A DNA stretch of 64,000 bases, from the NCBI GenBank assembly GCA_965230215.1, contig CBDDKN010000001.1, positions 1,550,001-1,614,000 on the forward strand, read 5' to 3'. Shown piece after piece: positions 44,159 to 53,736 of this stretch. Position 1 is the stretch's first letter; the number at the start of each line of letters is the position of its first letter. The notes under the pieces are model-generated. The model saw nothing but the letters and a program-made list of their open reading frames with translations. It did no database searches and was not told the DNA's origin. Position numbers and translations under genes: made by a program. Source of the stretch: RFSX01 sp965230215. Its GTDB lineage: Bacteria > Bacteroidota > Bacteroidia > Chitinophagales > Saprospiraceae.

Positions 44159-45631
44159 ATGAAAAAAACGATCCTCACTGTTTTAAGCTTTGCCCTAATA
44201 ACCAATTTCATAACAGCACAAAACCAGATGCTCAAAGGTGATAGTCTGGTCATAACAGAACATGAGATAACGGTACGAGGTAATACCATTAATTATACGG
44301 CTTACTGTGGCACACAACCTGTATGGGATGAAGATGGCAAAGTTCTGGCATCTCTTTTTTATACATACTATGAAAAGAAAGGTGTTCAGGACAAAAGTAA
44401 AAGGCCATTGGTTATTTCCTTTAACGGAGGGCCTGGCAGTGCATCGGTTTGGATGCACATCGCATATAGCGGTCCTAAGATTCTTAAAATAGATGACGAA
44501 GGATACCCTGTTCAACCATATGGCATTAAAGACAACCCACATTCAATAATCGATGTGGCAGATATCGTATTTGTCAATCCAGTAAATACAGGTTTTTCAA
44601 GAATCTTGGATGAAGAAGTAGAGAAGAAAACTTTTTTCGGTGTCAACAGCGATGTGAAATATCTTGCTGAATGGATAAATGCATTTGTATCACGTAAAGG
44701 CCGATGGTTGAGTCCCAAATACCTTATCGGAGAAAGCTATGGTACAACAAGAGTTTCCGGACTGGCTCTGGAATTACAGAACAGACAATGGATGTACTTG
44801 AATGGTGTTGTACTTGTATCTCCAACAGATTTGGGTATAGACAGGAGTGGTCCTGTAAAAGCTGCCAATCGTCTTCCCTACTATGCCGCAACAGCTTGGT
44901 ACCACCAGAAACTAAATGAAGATTTGCAAAGTAAGACACTCTACGAATTGCTTGATGAAGTAGAATCATATACTGTAGACACTTATTTGCCTGCACTTGC
45001 CAAGGGGGCTAATCTTGATGAGGAAAGCAAAGAAGAAGTGGCCATGCAACTGTCGCTATATTCCGGTCTAAGCAAAAAAAGCATCTTGCAGAACAACCTG
45101 GATATACCCACTTCATTTTTCTGGAAAGAACTTCTTCGAGAAGAAGGATATACGGTTGGTCGATTGGATTCACGCTATAAAGGCATAGACTCAAAAGATG
45201 CAGGAGTCAGCCCGGATTACAATGCAGAATTAACATCATGGCTGCACGCTTTTACGCCAGCCATCAACCATTATCTGAGAGAAGTGCTGAATTACAAAAC
45301 AGATGTGAAATACAATATGTTTGGACCGGTAAGACCGTGGGATCGAAGCAATGACAATACAGGTCGAAACCTAAGGCAAGCTATGGCACAAAATCCTTTT
45401 CTCCATGTAATGGTTCAATCTGGGTATTATGATGGTGCCACAAACTATTTTGATGGCAAATACAACCTGTGGCACTTAGATCCTAGTGGTAAAATGAAAG
45501 ACCGTATGCGCTTCAAAGGATATGAAAGCGGACACATGATGTACCTGCGAGCTGAAGACCTGAAATCCTCAAACGAAGATTTCAGAGATTTTATACTTCA
45601 GACCATCCCTCAGGAGTCAGCCCGTTATTGA
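44159..45631 (+). CDS. Serine carboxypeptidase, S10 family
   Basis: This 490-residue secreted peptidase has a signal peptide (about 1-20). Motifs of the S10 family: substrate-binding SFNGGPGSASVWM (about 83-95), DIVFVNPVNTGFSR, nucleophile LIGESYGTTR (Ser about 198), the Asp in VQSGYYDGATNYF and the His in GYESGHMMYL near the C-terminus. It removes C-terminal residues from peptides, probably in the periplasm. It is the last gene of the ddl run. It converges with the large T9SS gene, the two stops overlapping by 7 bases, with no terminator between. Confidence 0.93.
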   Translation: MKKTILTVLSFALITNFITAQNQMLKGDSLVITEHEITVRGNTINYTAYCGTQPVWDEDGKVLASLFYTYYEKKGVQDKSKRPLVISFNGGPGSASVWMHIAYSGPKILKIDDEGYPVQPYGIKDNPHSIIDVADIVFVNPVNTGFSRILDEEVEKKTFFGVNSDVKYLAEWINAFVSRKGRWLSPKYLIGESYGTTRVSGLALELQNRQWMYLNGVVLVSPTDLGIDRSGPVKAANRLPYYAATAWYHQKLNEDLQSKTLYELLDEVESYTVDTYLPALAKGANLDEESKEEVAMQLSLYSGLSKKSILQNNLDIPTSFFWKELLREEGYTVGRLDSRYKGIDSKDAGVSPDYNAELTSWLHAFTPAINHYLREVLNYKTDVKYNMFGPVRPWDRSNDNTGRNLRQAMAQNPFLHVMVQSGYYDGATNYFDGKYNLWHLDPSGKMKDRMRFKGYESGHMMYLRAEDLKSSNEDFRDFILQTIPQESARY

Positions 45632-48600
45632 CGTACTATTCTATATAGCCTGTTAATATCCTCGTGCTGTATTCTAAGAAAGTAATGGGCCGGTTCGTAA
45701 TGGTAAAGTGACATGACACCTTTGAACTTACCACTGTAAGGACTAAGCTGAGAACGCTGAATCAGCCTTCCATTTACATCATACAGCAATAATGGAATCT
45801 GGCCGGTTAGATCCTCTACGCCATCAAGTTCAATTGTAAAGATGCCTTCAGTCGGGTTCGGATAAAACTTAACATTCAGGATTCTATCCAGGTCATCTGT
45901 ACTGACAGTATTTCCAACCCTTACTGTTTCCGAGAATGCACATCCAATAGAATCTGTAACTACGATATCATATTCTCCGATGGTAAGACTATCAAATACG
46001 GATTCCGATATGAAAGTTTCTCCTCCATCAATACTGTAACTGACTTCCCCATACTCGCCATTAACCAGCACCTCAAGCTGTCCGTCTGTAGATCCAATAT
46101 CTGACTCAGGAGTAATATTGACATCAACGATTAAGTCGCATTCGATTATTTCAATGTCTATTTCTTCTGAACAGCCATTTGCTCCATTAACTTCAACGGT
46201 GTATCTACCTGCTTGAAGTTCGTCAAAGCTACCATTGTCCTGTACCGTCAATCCACCGTCTATACTGAAAGAAAAAGGTCCAACCCCATTGATAACCTCA
46301 ACCAATGCAAAGCCATCAAGTGCACCCGGCATCGAGCTTGGTGAGACACTGGCAGCTAATTCAATAGAACATTCAAAGGTAGCGCAGAACTCACTGGTCT
46401 CCTCACTGCCAAATGAAGGATTGATCAATGCAGCCAGGACATTCCCATTATCATCTACAATCTCATAGTTACCGGTCACACTGCCAAATGTGATTCCATC
46501 TTCATATGAATCAAGAATGGTAAATTGATAACAAGAATCAGGATTAAGACAAAACGACTCAGAAAGCAAAGACTCTGCAAGTATAGCACCGTAAGGACCA
46601 CCACTCGCAAGTGTATCTCCCTGAAGATTGGCCAGGAACCAGGAAGTCTCATCTGGATAATCATCAAATAACAAATTCAAAGTGGCTGATAGGCCATTGC
46701 TAATTGTACTTAGAGTGGTATTCAAAGTGTTGTTAAAAAAGAAAGTATCCATAACCATGTTGACCGACACCACAGAAAGCAGTACATCGTTGTCGCCATC
46801 AAGCAGGTTCTCTATTGGAAACTCAAATACCTCTGTTTCACCAAATGGAAGTGCTCCGCTATAACTGAACTGACCCTGATCTTCACCATTCAGTTGCAAT
46901 TCAAAAACAGCGCTTCGAATGGTGTCAAAGCCAAAGTTTTCGAGCACCACACCCAAGGTTGCATTCATCCCGCAAAGCAGCTCACTGTCACCAATGTAAC
47001 TATCAAGCCCAATGTCCGTTTGCTGAATATTGACAATATTTGTTCTTAAGGTATCATTGAAATAAGCTGTATCCTGTTCAGCACTTAAATAAATGAGCAC
47101 ATCATAATCACCAATCTCACTGAAATCAGCCGGCATGGTGAAACTATGATTGTAAACACTATCAGCTTCAAGTTCAATCTGAATCTTTTCAGTGAATATA
47201 AATTCATCATTGATATTATATGTCAATTCTACACTGTCTACAGTTTGGATACCGAAGTTTCGTATACTTATATCGACAGTTTCCATATCAGAAAGGTTGG
47301 CTCCTGTCTGAGGACCATTAAAAGACAATATGCCAAGATCAATTGAATCCCTGGTAAGTTCCAGAGCTATAATACGCGTATTCGACCCTGTACTCGCGCC
47401 ATACTCAGTTGTATACCAAAAGGTTCTGTCATTAACAGGATCGATAGTCATGTGTGCATAGTCTCCGAATCGAGAGCCATCATTAACTGAACCTGATCCA
47501 TCCACAACAGTATATTCTTCAATAGTCATTATACCCAGAGGGTCACCAGCTCGTCTTCCCGTATATCGCACCCCAGCAAAAGTATTGGCGTTGGCCACGT
47601 TGTAAGCCAATGCAATATTACCTGCGCCATCAATAGCTATACCCCCCATGAATCTGTTCAAATCATCATCAGGCGCAAAGGTCCCTTCCTGATATACAAA
47701 CCATTCACTTCCCGGCGTTCTTCTCAACTCCATCCATCTTATACCTGAAAGGTCCTGCCCGTCTGTTACATCAGTAATGAAATTCAATACTATGGATTCA
47801 TGGGTTCCAAAATTGCGATAATGCGATTGATGCATGATTGTTTCAGGTATACCATCCAAACCTATTTGCCCTGGCTGTGGAATACATGAAAAGAAGAATC
47901 CTGCTTCAGCACATGGATAGGAATCATATGGCGATACTTCAAGACTTAATCTGGACCAGATTGTGTTATCAGGATTTTCCCAGTCAAGTTCCAAAGTGAA
48001 GACTTCAATTTGGTCTTCTTCCTGGTCTATGTTCCAACTGGAATCGTTCAATGCCAGAAGCATCGGGCCACTGCCCTCAGGAGGTGCTGTCTTACCTGAC
48101 CAGTCAACTGGTGTAGCCACAAAAAACCCGGCTTCTGTGTCTCCATTACCCGGGAGGGCTACCCTTTGTATTGTCACAACATCTTCACCAGCCAGCAATT
48201 GTTCCTTGTTGATAAAATAGGAGTGCAAAACCGTAGGACCTTGTTCGTTGGTCGTTACTGCATAGCTATCAGTCCATACAGAATACTTTGGATAATCAGG
48301 AAAACTCGGTGTGTTGAAATTATACACATTGTAAGACCCCAGCGGATCACTTGTTTCTGAAATTGCGACAAGCAATTGATTAAAGTTGGAACCAAAACCG
48401 GAAGGAAACTCAGTGATTATCCACCTTTTCACTTCCTGATCATAAAGTATAATCGGATCACCACCTGAATTAAAACCAAGTGAGTTCCACAAACCACTTC
48501 CAGAAAATACGTCAACAAGTTCTCCGGTAGTCTTATCATAAACCGCAATAATGGTTGCGTTAACAGCCTGCATATAATATAACTCACCGACATCACCAGT

Positions 48601-48975
48601 AGGGTCATTAGGCGAGCTCCCTGAGGTTACACCTTCAAAATTCAATATGGGTTCAACAACAACTCCATCGTTCTTGTAAAATGAAGTCTGGCGAATCTTG
48701 TCCGGACCTTGATTTTGATTTTTTGAAACAACGTTTCTGTTGTCATAACGTCCAACGAAGTTTCGTGGTGGAACCGTTTTGCTCTTGTAGTACTTTTTCT
48801 TGATACTCTTATCTATTATTCCATCACCTTTGAGTGATCGTGCCGGCGGCGTTGTTCCTTTTTTGAATGCATATGTAATCTGCACATCTGTTGGGATTGG
48901 CTTGGATTGCTGCGCTTCTGAAGTGCTGCAAAGGAACAGTGCACAAACACAGCTAATGAATAATGTTTTCTGCAT
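45625..48975 (-). CDS. Large T9SS-secreted protein with beta-propeller-like N-terminus and SprB-like repeats
   Basis: This 1116-residue protein has a signal peptide (MQKTLFISCVCALFLCSTSEAQ). The N-terminal half (about 100-560) is beta-rich and resembles a propeller (VDVFSGSGLWNSLGF, WIITEFPSG, YSVWTDSYAVTTNEQGPTVLHS). Next come CARDB-like segments (about 570-800; VDSVELTYNINDE, VLENFGFDTIRSAVFEL), a small domain with DSYEDGITFG, and two SprB-like repeats (about 890-1030; VEVNGANGCSEEIDIEI, IVVTDSIGCAFSETV). A T9SS sorting domain closes the protein (KFYPNPTEGIFTIEL... HYFLRIQHEDINRLYRIVRQ). It is a probable surface or released protein of unknown role. The lipoprotein gene 21 bases upstream is likely cotranscribed. 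Confidence 0.85.
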   Translation of the reverse strand: MQKTLFISCVCALFLCSTSEAQQSKPIPTDVQITYAFKKGTTPPARSLKGDGIIDKSIKKKYYKSKTVPPRNFVGRYDNRNVVSKNQNQGPDKIRQTSFYKNDGVVVEPILNFEGVTSGSSPNDPTGDVGELYYMQAVNATIIAVYDKTTGELVDVFSGSGLWNSLGFNSGGDPIILYDQEVKRWIITEFPSGFGSNFNQLLVAISETSDPLGSYNVYNFNTPSFPDYPKYSVWTDSYAVTTNEQGPTVLHSYFINKEQLLAGEDVVTIQRVALPGNGDTEAGFFVATPVDWSGKTAPPEGSGPMLLALNDSSWNIDQEEDQIEVFTLELDWENPDNTIWSRLSLEVSPYDSYPCAEAGFFFSCIPQPGQIGLDGIPETIMHQSHYRNFGTHESIVLNFITDVTDGQDLSGIRWMELRRTPGSEWFVYQEGTFAPDDDLNRFMGGIAIDGAGNIALAYNVANANTFAGVRYTGRRAGDPLGIMTIEEYTVVDGSGSVNDGSRFGDYAHMTIDPVNDRTFWYTTEYGASTGSNTRIIALELTRDSIDLGILSFNGPQTGANLSDMETVDISIRNFGIQTVDSVELTYNINDEFIFTEKIQIELEADSVYNHSFTMPADFSEIGDYDVLIYLSAEQDTAYFNDTLRTNIVNIQQTDIGLDSYIGDSELLCGMNATLGVVLENFGFDTIRSAVFELQLNGEDQGQFSYSGALPFGETEVFEFPIENLLDGDNDVLLSVVSVNMVMDTFFFNNTLNTTLSTISNGLSATLNLLFDDYPDETSWFLANLQGDTLASGGPYGAILAESLLSESFCLNPDSCYQFTILDSYEDGITFGSVTGNYEIVDDNGNVLAALINPSFGSEETSEFCATFECSIELAASVSPSSMPGALDGFALVEVINGVGPFSFSIDGGLTVQDNGSFDELQAGRYTVEVNGANGCSEEIDIEIIECDLIVDVNITPESDIGSTDGQLEVLVNGEYGEVSYSIDGGETFISESVFDSLTIGEYDIVVTDSIGCAFSETVRVGNTVSTDDLDRILNVKFYPNPTEGIFTIELDGVEDLTGQIPLLLYDVNGRLIQRSQLSPYSGKFKGVMSLYHYEPAHYFLRIQHEDINRLYRIVRQ

Positions 48976-48996
48976 GATTGTATTCGTTTCTGTTGA

Positions 48997-49380
48997 TTAT
49001 TTGATATCTGCTTTCTTTTTCTGTCCACTGCTCATCAATTCAGCTTTTTCCATCTTGTAAACAAGCGCTTCTGCGAGATATACTTTTTTTGATCTGTTCA
49101 ATTTCTTCAGGAGATCCTCAGCACTTATTTTGTCAAGATTAAACTTGAACAGATGTTGATTCTGAGACCTGCTGGCTATCGAGAGGTGTTCCAGCTCATA
49201 CTTTGCAAAATCATTCTCAATTTCGCTGACCTCCCTGTCGGGCATTAAACTTACGAGGACTTTGCCTTGAAATTGCTGAGGAATACTGGTAGAGGTATCT
49301 TCCGTTTCTGTTGTCTTAGTGCTTTTACATGCAAATGCAAAAACACATATGCATAGCACCATTAAACTCCTTACTATCAT
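48997..49380 (-). CDS. Small lipoprotein with propeptide-inhibitor-like fold
   Basis: This 127-residue lipoprotein has its lipobox Cys at residue 18 (FAFACKST). After a Thr/Glu linker, residues about 38-112 follow a beta-alpha-beta-beta-alpha-beta pattern (KVLVSLMPDREVSEIENDFAKY, HLFKFNLDKISAEDLLKKLNRSKKVYLAEAL) similar to subtilase propeptide or I9-inhibitor folds. The similarity is by eye only. It lies 21 bases before the 1116-residue T9SS gene and probably assists or anchors that protein. Alternative: an unrelated small lipoprotein. Confidence 0.65.
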   Translation of the reverse strand: MIVRSLMVLCICVFAFACKSTKTTETEDTSTSIPQQFQGKVLVSLMPDREVSEIENDFAKYELEHLSIASRSQNQHLFKFNLDKISAEDLLKKLNRSKKVYLAEALVYKMEKAELMSSGQKKKADIK

Positions 49381-49495
49381 CTTATTCTTTTATTATCGTG
49401 AAATTAAAGGGAATTAAGGTGGCATTATAATATATAGAAGACAAATTGACAAGCTTGCTACGCATGATAATTATAGCTGCATATCGTCAGCGGAT

Positions 49496-50455
49496 CTAAG
49501 CCTCTTGAATCAAGGTCTGAAGGATGGGTTTGAAATCTGTTTTAAATTGCTCGATACACTTCCTATTAGAAAACACCCTCTTTTGCTGGAGGATTTCAAA
49601 CAACTCACTATCAATGTCTCTTCTGTTTCCAATCAAACCGAGGAATGCCCACATCATTTTTTTGAAAAGGAACTTTAACGGATTCCATTTATTAACTGAG
49701 TCCAGTCCATTTTTTTTCCAAAGTTTGGTGAAGAGCATCTCGAAGTTGATATTTTCTGAAAAGACGAGGAAGCGTTGATTATGGACCTTACTTTCGATAC
49801 ACTCAGTAATTATATTGATGAGATCTTCAGACAATAAAAAGGCATTGCTTCCGGCTGTAGGCATACCGGGATTGGCATGATGTAATGATTGTATCAAAGA
49901 TCCATTGAAAAAGCCTTCATTATGCAGTATCAGGCCGGCATTTAAAATTATGACATCAACTCCTTCAGCCCACGCCCTCCATATGTGTTGTTCTGCCAGA
50001 TACAAACTGCTTATCAAATCGGAATTGGAGTTATGGTGAAATTCTGAATCTTCATCGATTGTTGAAGTATTGCTTTTGTTTTTTAAGATATTGGCTGAGC
50101 TCAGATAGATTATTCTTTCAACACCTGACTCAATCGCCCTATCCACGATCTGCTCTGTCACCAGAGCATTTTTATATAACAGATCCTCTTGCGGATCAAC
50201 AGTCATCGGTTCAGTAAGCCCTGTATGCAAAACCAACTTAAAATTTTCCATCAACTCCGCCATAGCCATTACATCCATAGGATCTGTAGTATGGTAAATT
50301 AAATGGCTGGAATCCAATACGTGCGTGGTAAGATGTTTTGCCTCATTTGGATCAAAGAGCAGGAGCAATTCAAAACGCTTCGATTGTCTTTTCAACGCAT
50401 CAACCAACTCCACATTTAATTGAGAATCAGATACTATTACCAGGAAATTATCCAA
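49496..50455 (-). CDS. Degenerate SDR/epimerase-like protein beside anmK
   Basis: This 319-residue protein has the course of an atypical SDR epimerase (VERIIYLSSANILKNKS, LYLAEQHIWRAWAEGVDVIILNAGLILHN), but the Rossmann GxxGxxG is absent (VIVSDSQLNVELVDAL). The YxxxK pair reads Tyr-Leu-Ala-Glu-Gln, losing the Lys. NAD(P) binding and catalysis are therefore doubtful. The start is TTG at 50455, one base after the stop of anmK (TAG T TTG), so it is translated in tandem with that gene. The C-terminal 80 residues are helical and basic. Its function is unknown; it could be a structural partner or a regulator. Confidence 0.72.
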   Translation of the reverse strand: MDNFLVIVSDSQLNVELVDALKRQSKRFELLLLFDPNEAKHLTTHVLDSSHLIYHTTDPMDVMAMAELMENFKLVLHTGLTEPMTVDPQEDLLYKNALVTEQIVDRAIESGVERIIYLSSANILKNKSNTSTIDEDSEFHHNSNSDLISSLYLAEQHIWRAWAEGVDVIILNAGLILHNEGFFNGSLIQSLHHANPGMPTAGSNAFLLSEDLINIITECIESKVHNQRFLVFSENINFEMLFTKLWKKNGLDSVNKWNPLKFLFKKMMWAFLGLIGNRRDIDSELFEILQQKRVFSNRKCIEQFKTDFKPILQTLIQEA

Positions 50456-50456
50456 A

Positions 50457-51521
50457 CTAAGTCTTTTGTTTATAAATGTATACCGCGCCTGCTACCACAG
50501 GGAATTTAGAACCACTCGCCGAAGGTATGAAATTATAATTTTCATTCAGTCTACAATAGCTCATATAAGCCATCAGCAGTGATTCTTTGTAGTCAATAAT
50601 TTGTTCATCAGGAACAACAACTTGCACGCCTTCTGTTATATGCTCATTTAACAATTCTACGAAATACTTGTTTTTAGCACCACCACCCGTTAACAGTATC
50701 TTTGATTTTGGCTTATTACAAATACTGCTTATAAGGGAAGCAAGAAAGACGTTATGTGTTTTAAGATAATCATTTGCGTCAAGCTCAAAGGCTTTCATCT
50801 TTGGAATCCAATAGCTATGAATCCAGTCATTATCAATGGATTTAGGAGGAGGATTTAAAACATAGGCATCAGACAAAAGATGATCATAAAGGCCTTGATG
50901 CAGTTGTCCTTTTCTGGCCAATTGTCCATCCATGTCAAACTCAAAACCCATTTGCTGAGCAAAGAGATTGTAAACCTGATTACAGGGTGCCAAATCATAG
51001 GCCAACCAGTCACCCATTGAATTGCAGTAACTGATATTGGCTATCCCACCAAGGTTAATGCAATAGTCATAATCCCCAAAGAGCATCTTGTCAATCAAAA
51101 CGGCCATAGGTGTGCCTTCACCACCTGCACCCAGGTCCTGATTTCTAAAATCAGAGATTACGGTCTTCTTCACCAAACTGGACAACAGGCCGGCGTTGAC
51201 AATCTGAATGGATCTCTTAATATCTTTTAGATGAAGAACAGTATGGCCATGAATACCGCAATAAGAAGCATCGCAACTATAGAGCTTGCAGAATTGACCT
51301 ATACACTCAGCGACAAAGTATGTATAGTCGCTTTCAATTTTGGAGAAACGCTTGATGTCAACCGAGAGTAAACTCTGAAGACTGGTTTTCAACTCCTTTG
51401 GTAATGGAAATGTATGCACGGCTTCAATACTGAAGTCCTCGGGACCCGGCCCCTTAAAGTCCACACTTGCGATGTCCAATCCATCTAGCGAACTCCCTGA
51501 CATGATTCCTAAAATGCGCAT
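50457..51521 (-). CDS. anmK: Anhydro-N-acetylmuramic acid kinase
   Basis: ATG 51521 gives 354 residues. The enzyme phosphorylates and opens 1,6-anhydro-MurNAc recycled from peptidoglycan. Motifs: RILGIMSGSSLDGLDIASVDF at the N-terminus (sugar and phosphate loop GMSGTSxDG reads IMSGSSLDG), IHGHTVLHL, INLGGIANISY (about 162-172), YDLAPCNQVYN and the C-terminal ILLTGGGAKNKYF. A longer TTG start at 51536 is possible but adds five residues before the conserved MRILG. With ddl, this gives two peptidoglycan genes in the window. It is followed by the SDR-like gene at one base. Confidence 0.92.
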   Translation of the reverse strand: MRILGIMSGSSLDGLDIASVDFKGPGPEDFSIEAVHTFPLPKELKTSLQSLLSVDIKRFSKIESDYTYFVAECIGQFCKLYSCDASYCGIHGHTVLHLKDIKRSIQIVNAGLLSSLVKKTVISDFRNQDLGAGGEGTPMAVLIDKMLFGDYDYCINLGGIANISYCNSMGDWLAYDLAPCNQVYNLFAQQMGFEFDMDGQLARKGQLHQGLYDHLLSDAYVLNPPPKSIDNDWIHSYWIPKMKAFELDANDYLKTHNVFLASLISSICNKPKSKILLTGGGAKNKYFVELLNEHITEGVQVVVPDEQIIDYKESLLMAYMSYCRLNENYNFIPSASGSKFPVVAGAVYIYKQKT

Positions 51522-51682
51522 AAAACAATTATACAATGATTAGATGAGATAGCGGTATCATGCAGGCCTAATTTGGTAGAAAACGCGAATACAAATAAAG
51601 TATGCCCTAATGAGTTGGTTGCATTTCAACAAGTCAATTCTACAGTTCATCCGGCTTAACAAACAATTCATATAAAAACCAT

Positions 51683-51710
51683 GGAAACTTTAAAACATTT
51701 TATAGTTTCC
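51683..51710. promoter_or_regulatory. Palindromic operator candidate before the TetR-RND operon
   Basis: GGAAACT (51683-51689) and AGTTTCC (51704-51710) are perfect 7-bp arms of a 28-base imperfect palindrome whose A/T inner parts also pair mostly. It ends 16 bases before the -7 box of the operon, covering the -33 position, where a bound TetR dimer would block transcription. Confidence 0.65.
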
Positions 51711-51725
51711 TGAGTTTATATAGCA

Positions 51726-51733
51726 TAATTTTG
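51726..51733 (+). promoter_or_regulatory. -7 box of the TetR-RND operon
   Basis: TAATTTTG, a full TAnnTTTG match, ends only 4 bases before the ATG at 51738, implying a leaderless or nearly leaderless transcript. Confidence 0.6.
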
Positions 51734-51737
51734 TTTC

Positions 51738-52349
51738 ATGTCACGAATATCACTTATCGAATCCGCAAAAGAACTCTTCCTGAAATATGGTATCAAGAGT
51801 GTCAGTATGGATGATATAGCGCGCATGCTGGGAATGTCCAAAAAGACGATATATGCCTATGTGTGCAACAAATCCCAGCTGGTGGAAGAAGCATTAATGG
51901 CATTTGTCAATGAGGAAGAATCCGTGGTGAGCGAGATAACCTCTACTTCTACCAACGCCATTGAAGAGATTTCCGCTATAGCTGAATATGTCATGAAGTC
52001 TTTGCGCAAGATGAAGCCCACATTGCTTTACGATTTACAGAAATATTATGGAAAGACATTCAGAATGGTGCAACAAAAGCACTTTACACATATCGAAACA
52101 ACGATTAAGAATAACATAGCCAGGGGTATCGAGGAAGGCTTCTACAGAGAAGACCTGGATGCTGCTATACAGGCTAAAATATATGTAGGCCTGGCTCAGA
52201 TACTGGTTGACGAAGATCGCTTCCCTTCCAGCAAATACGAAAGAGCTTACTTATATAAACAGCTCATGAAATACCATTTAAATGGCATTATGAACGACAA
52301 CGGAAGAACAGAATTACAGAAATATTTCAACAAAGAACACTTAGCATGA
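51738..52349 (+). CDS. TetR/AcrR-family repressor of the RND efflux operon
   Basis: This 203-residue regulator has the N-terminal TetR helix-turn-helix (about residues 1-50: AKELFLKYGIKSVSMDDIARMLGMSKKTIYAYVCNKSQLVEEAL). The C-terminal helical domain (about 60-203) binds the effector and dimerises. It is the first gene of the operon and overlaps the TolC gene by 4 bases (ATGA), so it controls the efflux pump it is encoded with. The 28-base palindrome upstream is the likely operator. The ligand is unknown. Confidence 0.9.
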   Translation: MSRISLIESAKELFLKYGIKSVSMDDIARMLGMSKKTIYAYVCNKSQLVEEALMAFVNEEESVVSEITSTSTNAIEEISAIAEYVMKSLRKMKPTLLYDLQKYYGKTFRMVQQKHFTHIETTIKNNIARGIEEGFYREDLDAAIQAKIYVGLAQILVDEDRFPSSKYERAYLYKQLMKYHLNGIMNDNGRTELQKYFNKEHLA

Positions 52350-53716
52350 GACTTACATTATTACTGCTGTTAAGCATTAATTTTCTTGCAGCGCAAAGGC
52401 CTTTCAGCCTTGATGAAGCCATAGAATTCGCTATAGAGCACAGCGCGGATATGCAGATGGCGGAATTGGATATCAGGGATGCAGACGCCCAGATTACAGA
52501 ATTTAAAGCCATCGGCTTACCCCAGATTTCAGGTAGTGCCAATTACCAGTACTACATGGAGATTCCCGTTAACCCTGTACAAGACTTCATTACACCATCG
52601 GTGTATCAGATTCTTGTAGCTGAAAATGTTCCTGGAGTACAACCTTTCCAAGGGGAGCCAGAAATATTTGAGTTTCAGATATTCCAAAGGAACAATCTTA
52701 ACCTTGGGGTGGAAGGATCCTGGTTGCTTTTTGACGGTTCATATCTCTCTGGCCTGAAAGCGGCGAAGTTATACAGAGAGCTTACAAAGAAATCGCTTGA
52801 TGTCACAGAAGAAGAAATCAGAGCCAATGTGACCAAAGCTTATATGAACATATTGATAGCTGAAGAAAACAAAGCGACACTGGCCAAAAACCTTGACAAT
52901 ATCACAAAGGCATTGAACGAAACCAGAGCATACTATAATGAAGGTCTGGTAGAACAATTGGATGTTTCACGTATCGAACTATCATTTGAAAATGTGAAAA
53001 CAGAATATGAAAAGCTTGATCAGTTTATCGACATCAGTTACAACCTCCTCAAGTTCCAAATGAATTTTCCTGCGAGGGAAGACATCGTTTTAACTGAAGA
53101 CCTTCAATTGCTTGTTGATAAAATGAAAGTTGAGAATGCTGATCTTGAAGAAGAAATCGATTATGCTAACAGGGCAGTTTACGATCAACTCAATGCGAGT
53201 TTGGTGCTAAACGAAATGAATGTACAAAGATTGAAGAATGGATATCTGCCGAATCTGAAGGCAAGAGCCAACTACAACCAGTTGATGCAGCGTGCAGATT
53301 TATTCAACAGCGATGAGCTTGGCTTCATTCCACAGGCTTCTGTAAGTCTGGCAGTCAATATTCCAATATTTGATGGCAATATGAAGAAAGGTCAGGTTCA
53401 ACAAGCCAAGATAGAAATTGATAAAATCAATCTTCAGAAATCAGAATTTGAACGTGCCATGGAATTGCAGGTAAGAAATGCAAGATTGCAATACATCAAT
53501 GCACGAAAAACCCTTGAAAACAGAGAAAAATCACTTGAACTCGTAGAGGACATCTATAATAAAACATCCATTAAATTCAGGGAGGGTGTAGGCTCAAGTA
53601 TCGAATTGACACAGGCGGAATCACAACTGTACGAAGCCCAAGCCAATCATATCAATGCACTATACGATCTCCTTATTTCCAAAACCGATCTTGAAATAGC
53701 TTTAGGTAACCTGTAA
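52346..53716 (+). CDS. TolC-family outer-membrane efflux protein
   Basis: This 456-residue protein has a signal peptide (MRLTLLLLLSINFLAAQ) and the two long coiled-coil repeats of TolC-like channels: SLDEAIEFAIEHSADMQMAELDIRDADAQI at the start and the later ELQVRNARLQYINARKTLENREKS. FREGVGSSIELTQAESQLYEAQ follows, a typical family motif. It forms the trimeric outer-membrane tunnel of the tripartite pump. Its ATG overlaps the tetR stop. The adaptor gene follows after 20 bases. Confidence 0.93.
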   Translation: MRLTLLLLLSINFLAAQRPFSLDEAIEFAIEHSADMQMAELDIRDADAQITEFKAIGLPQISGSANYQYYMEIPVNPVQDFITPSVYQILVAENVPGVQPFQGEPEIFEFQIFQRNNLNLGVEGSWLLFDGSYLSGLKAAKLYRELTKKSLDVTEEEIRANVTKAYMNILIAEENKATLAKNLDNITKALNETRAYYNEGLVEQLDVSRIELSFENVKTEYEKLDQFIDISYNLLKFQMNFPAREDIVLTEDLQLLVDKMKVENADLEEEIDYANRAVYDQLNASLVLNEMNVQRLKNGYLPNLKARANYNQLMQRADLFNSDELGFIPQASVSLAVNIPIFDGNMKKGQVQQAKIEIDKINLQKSEFERAMELQVRNARLQYINARKTLENREKSLELVEDIYNKTSIKFREGVGSSIELTQAESQLYEAQANHINALYDLLISKTDLEIALGNL

Positions 53717-53736
53717 ATCACTAAATAAAACAACAC

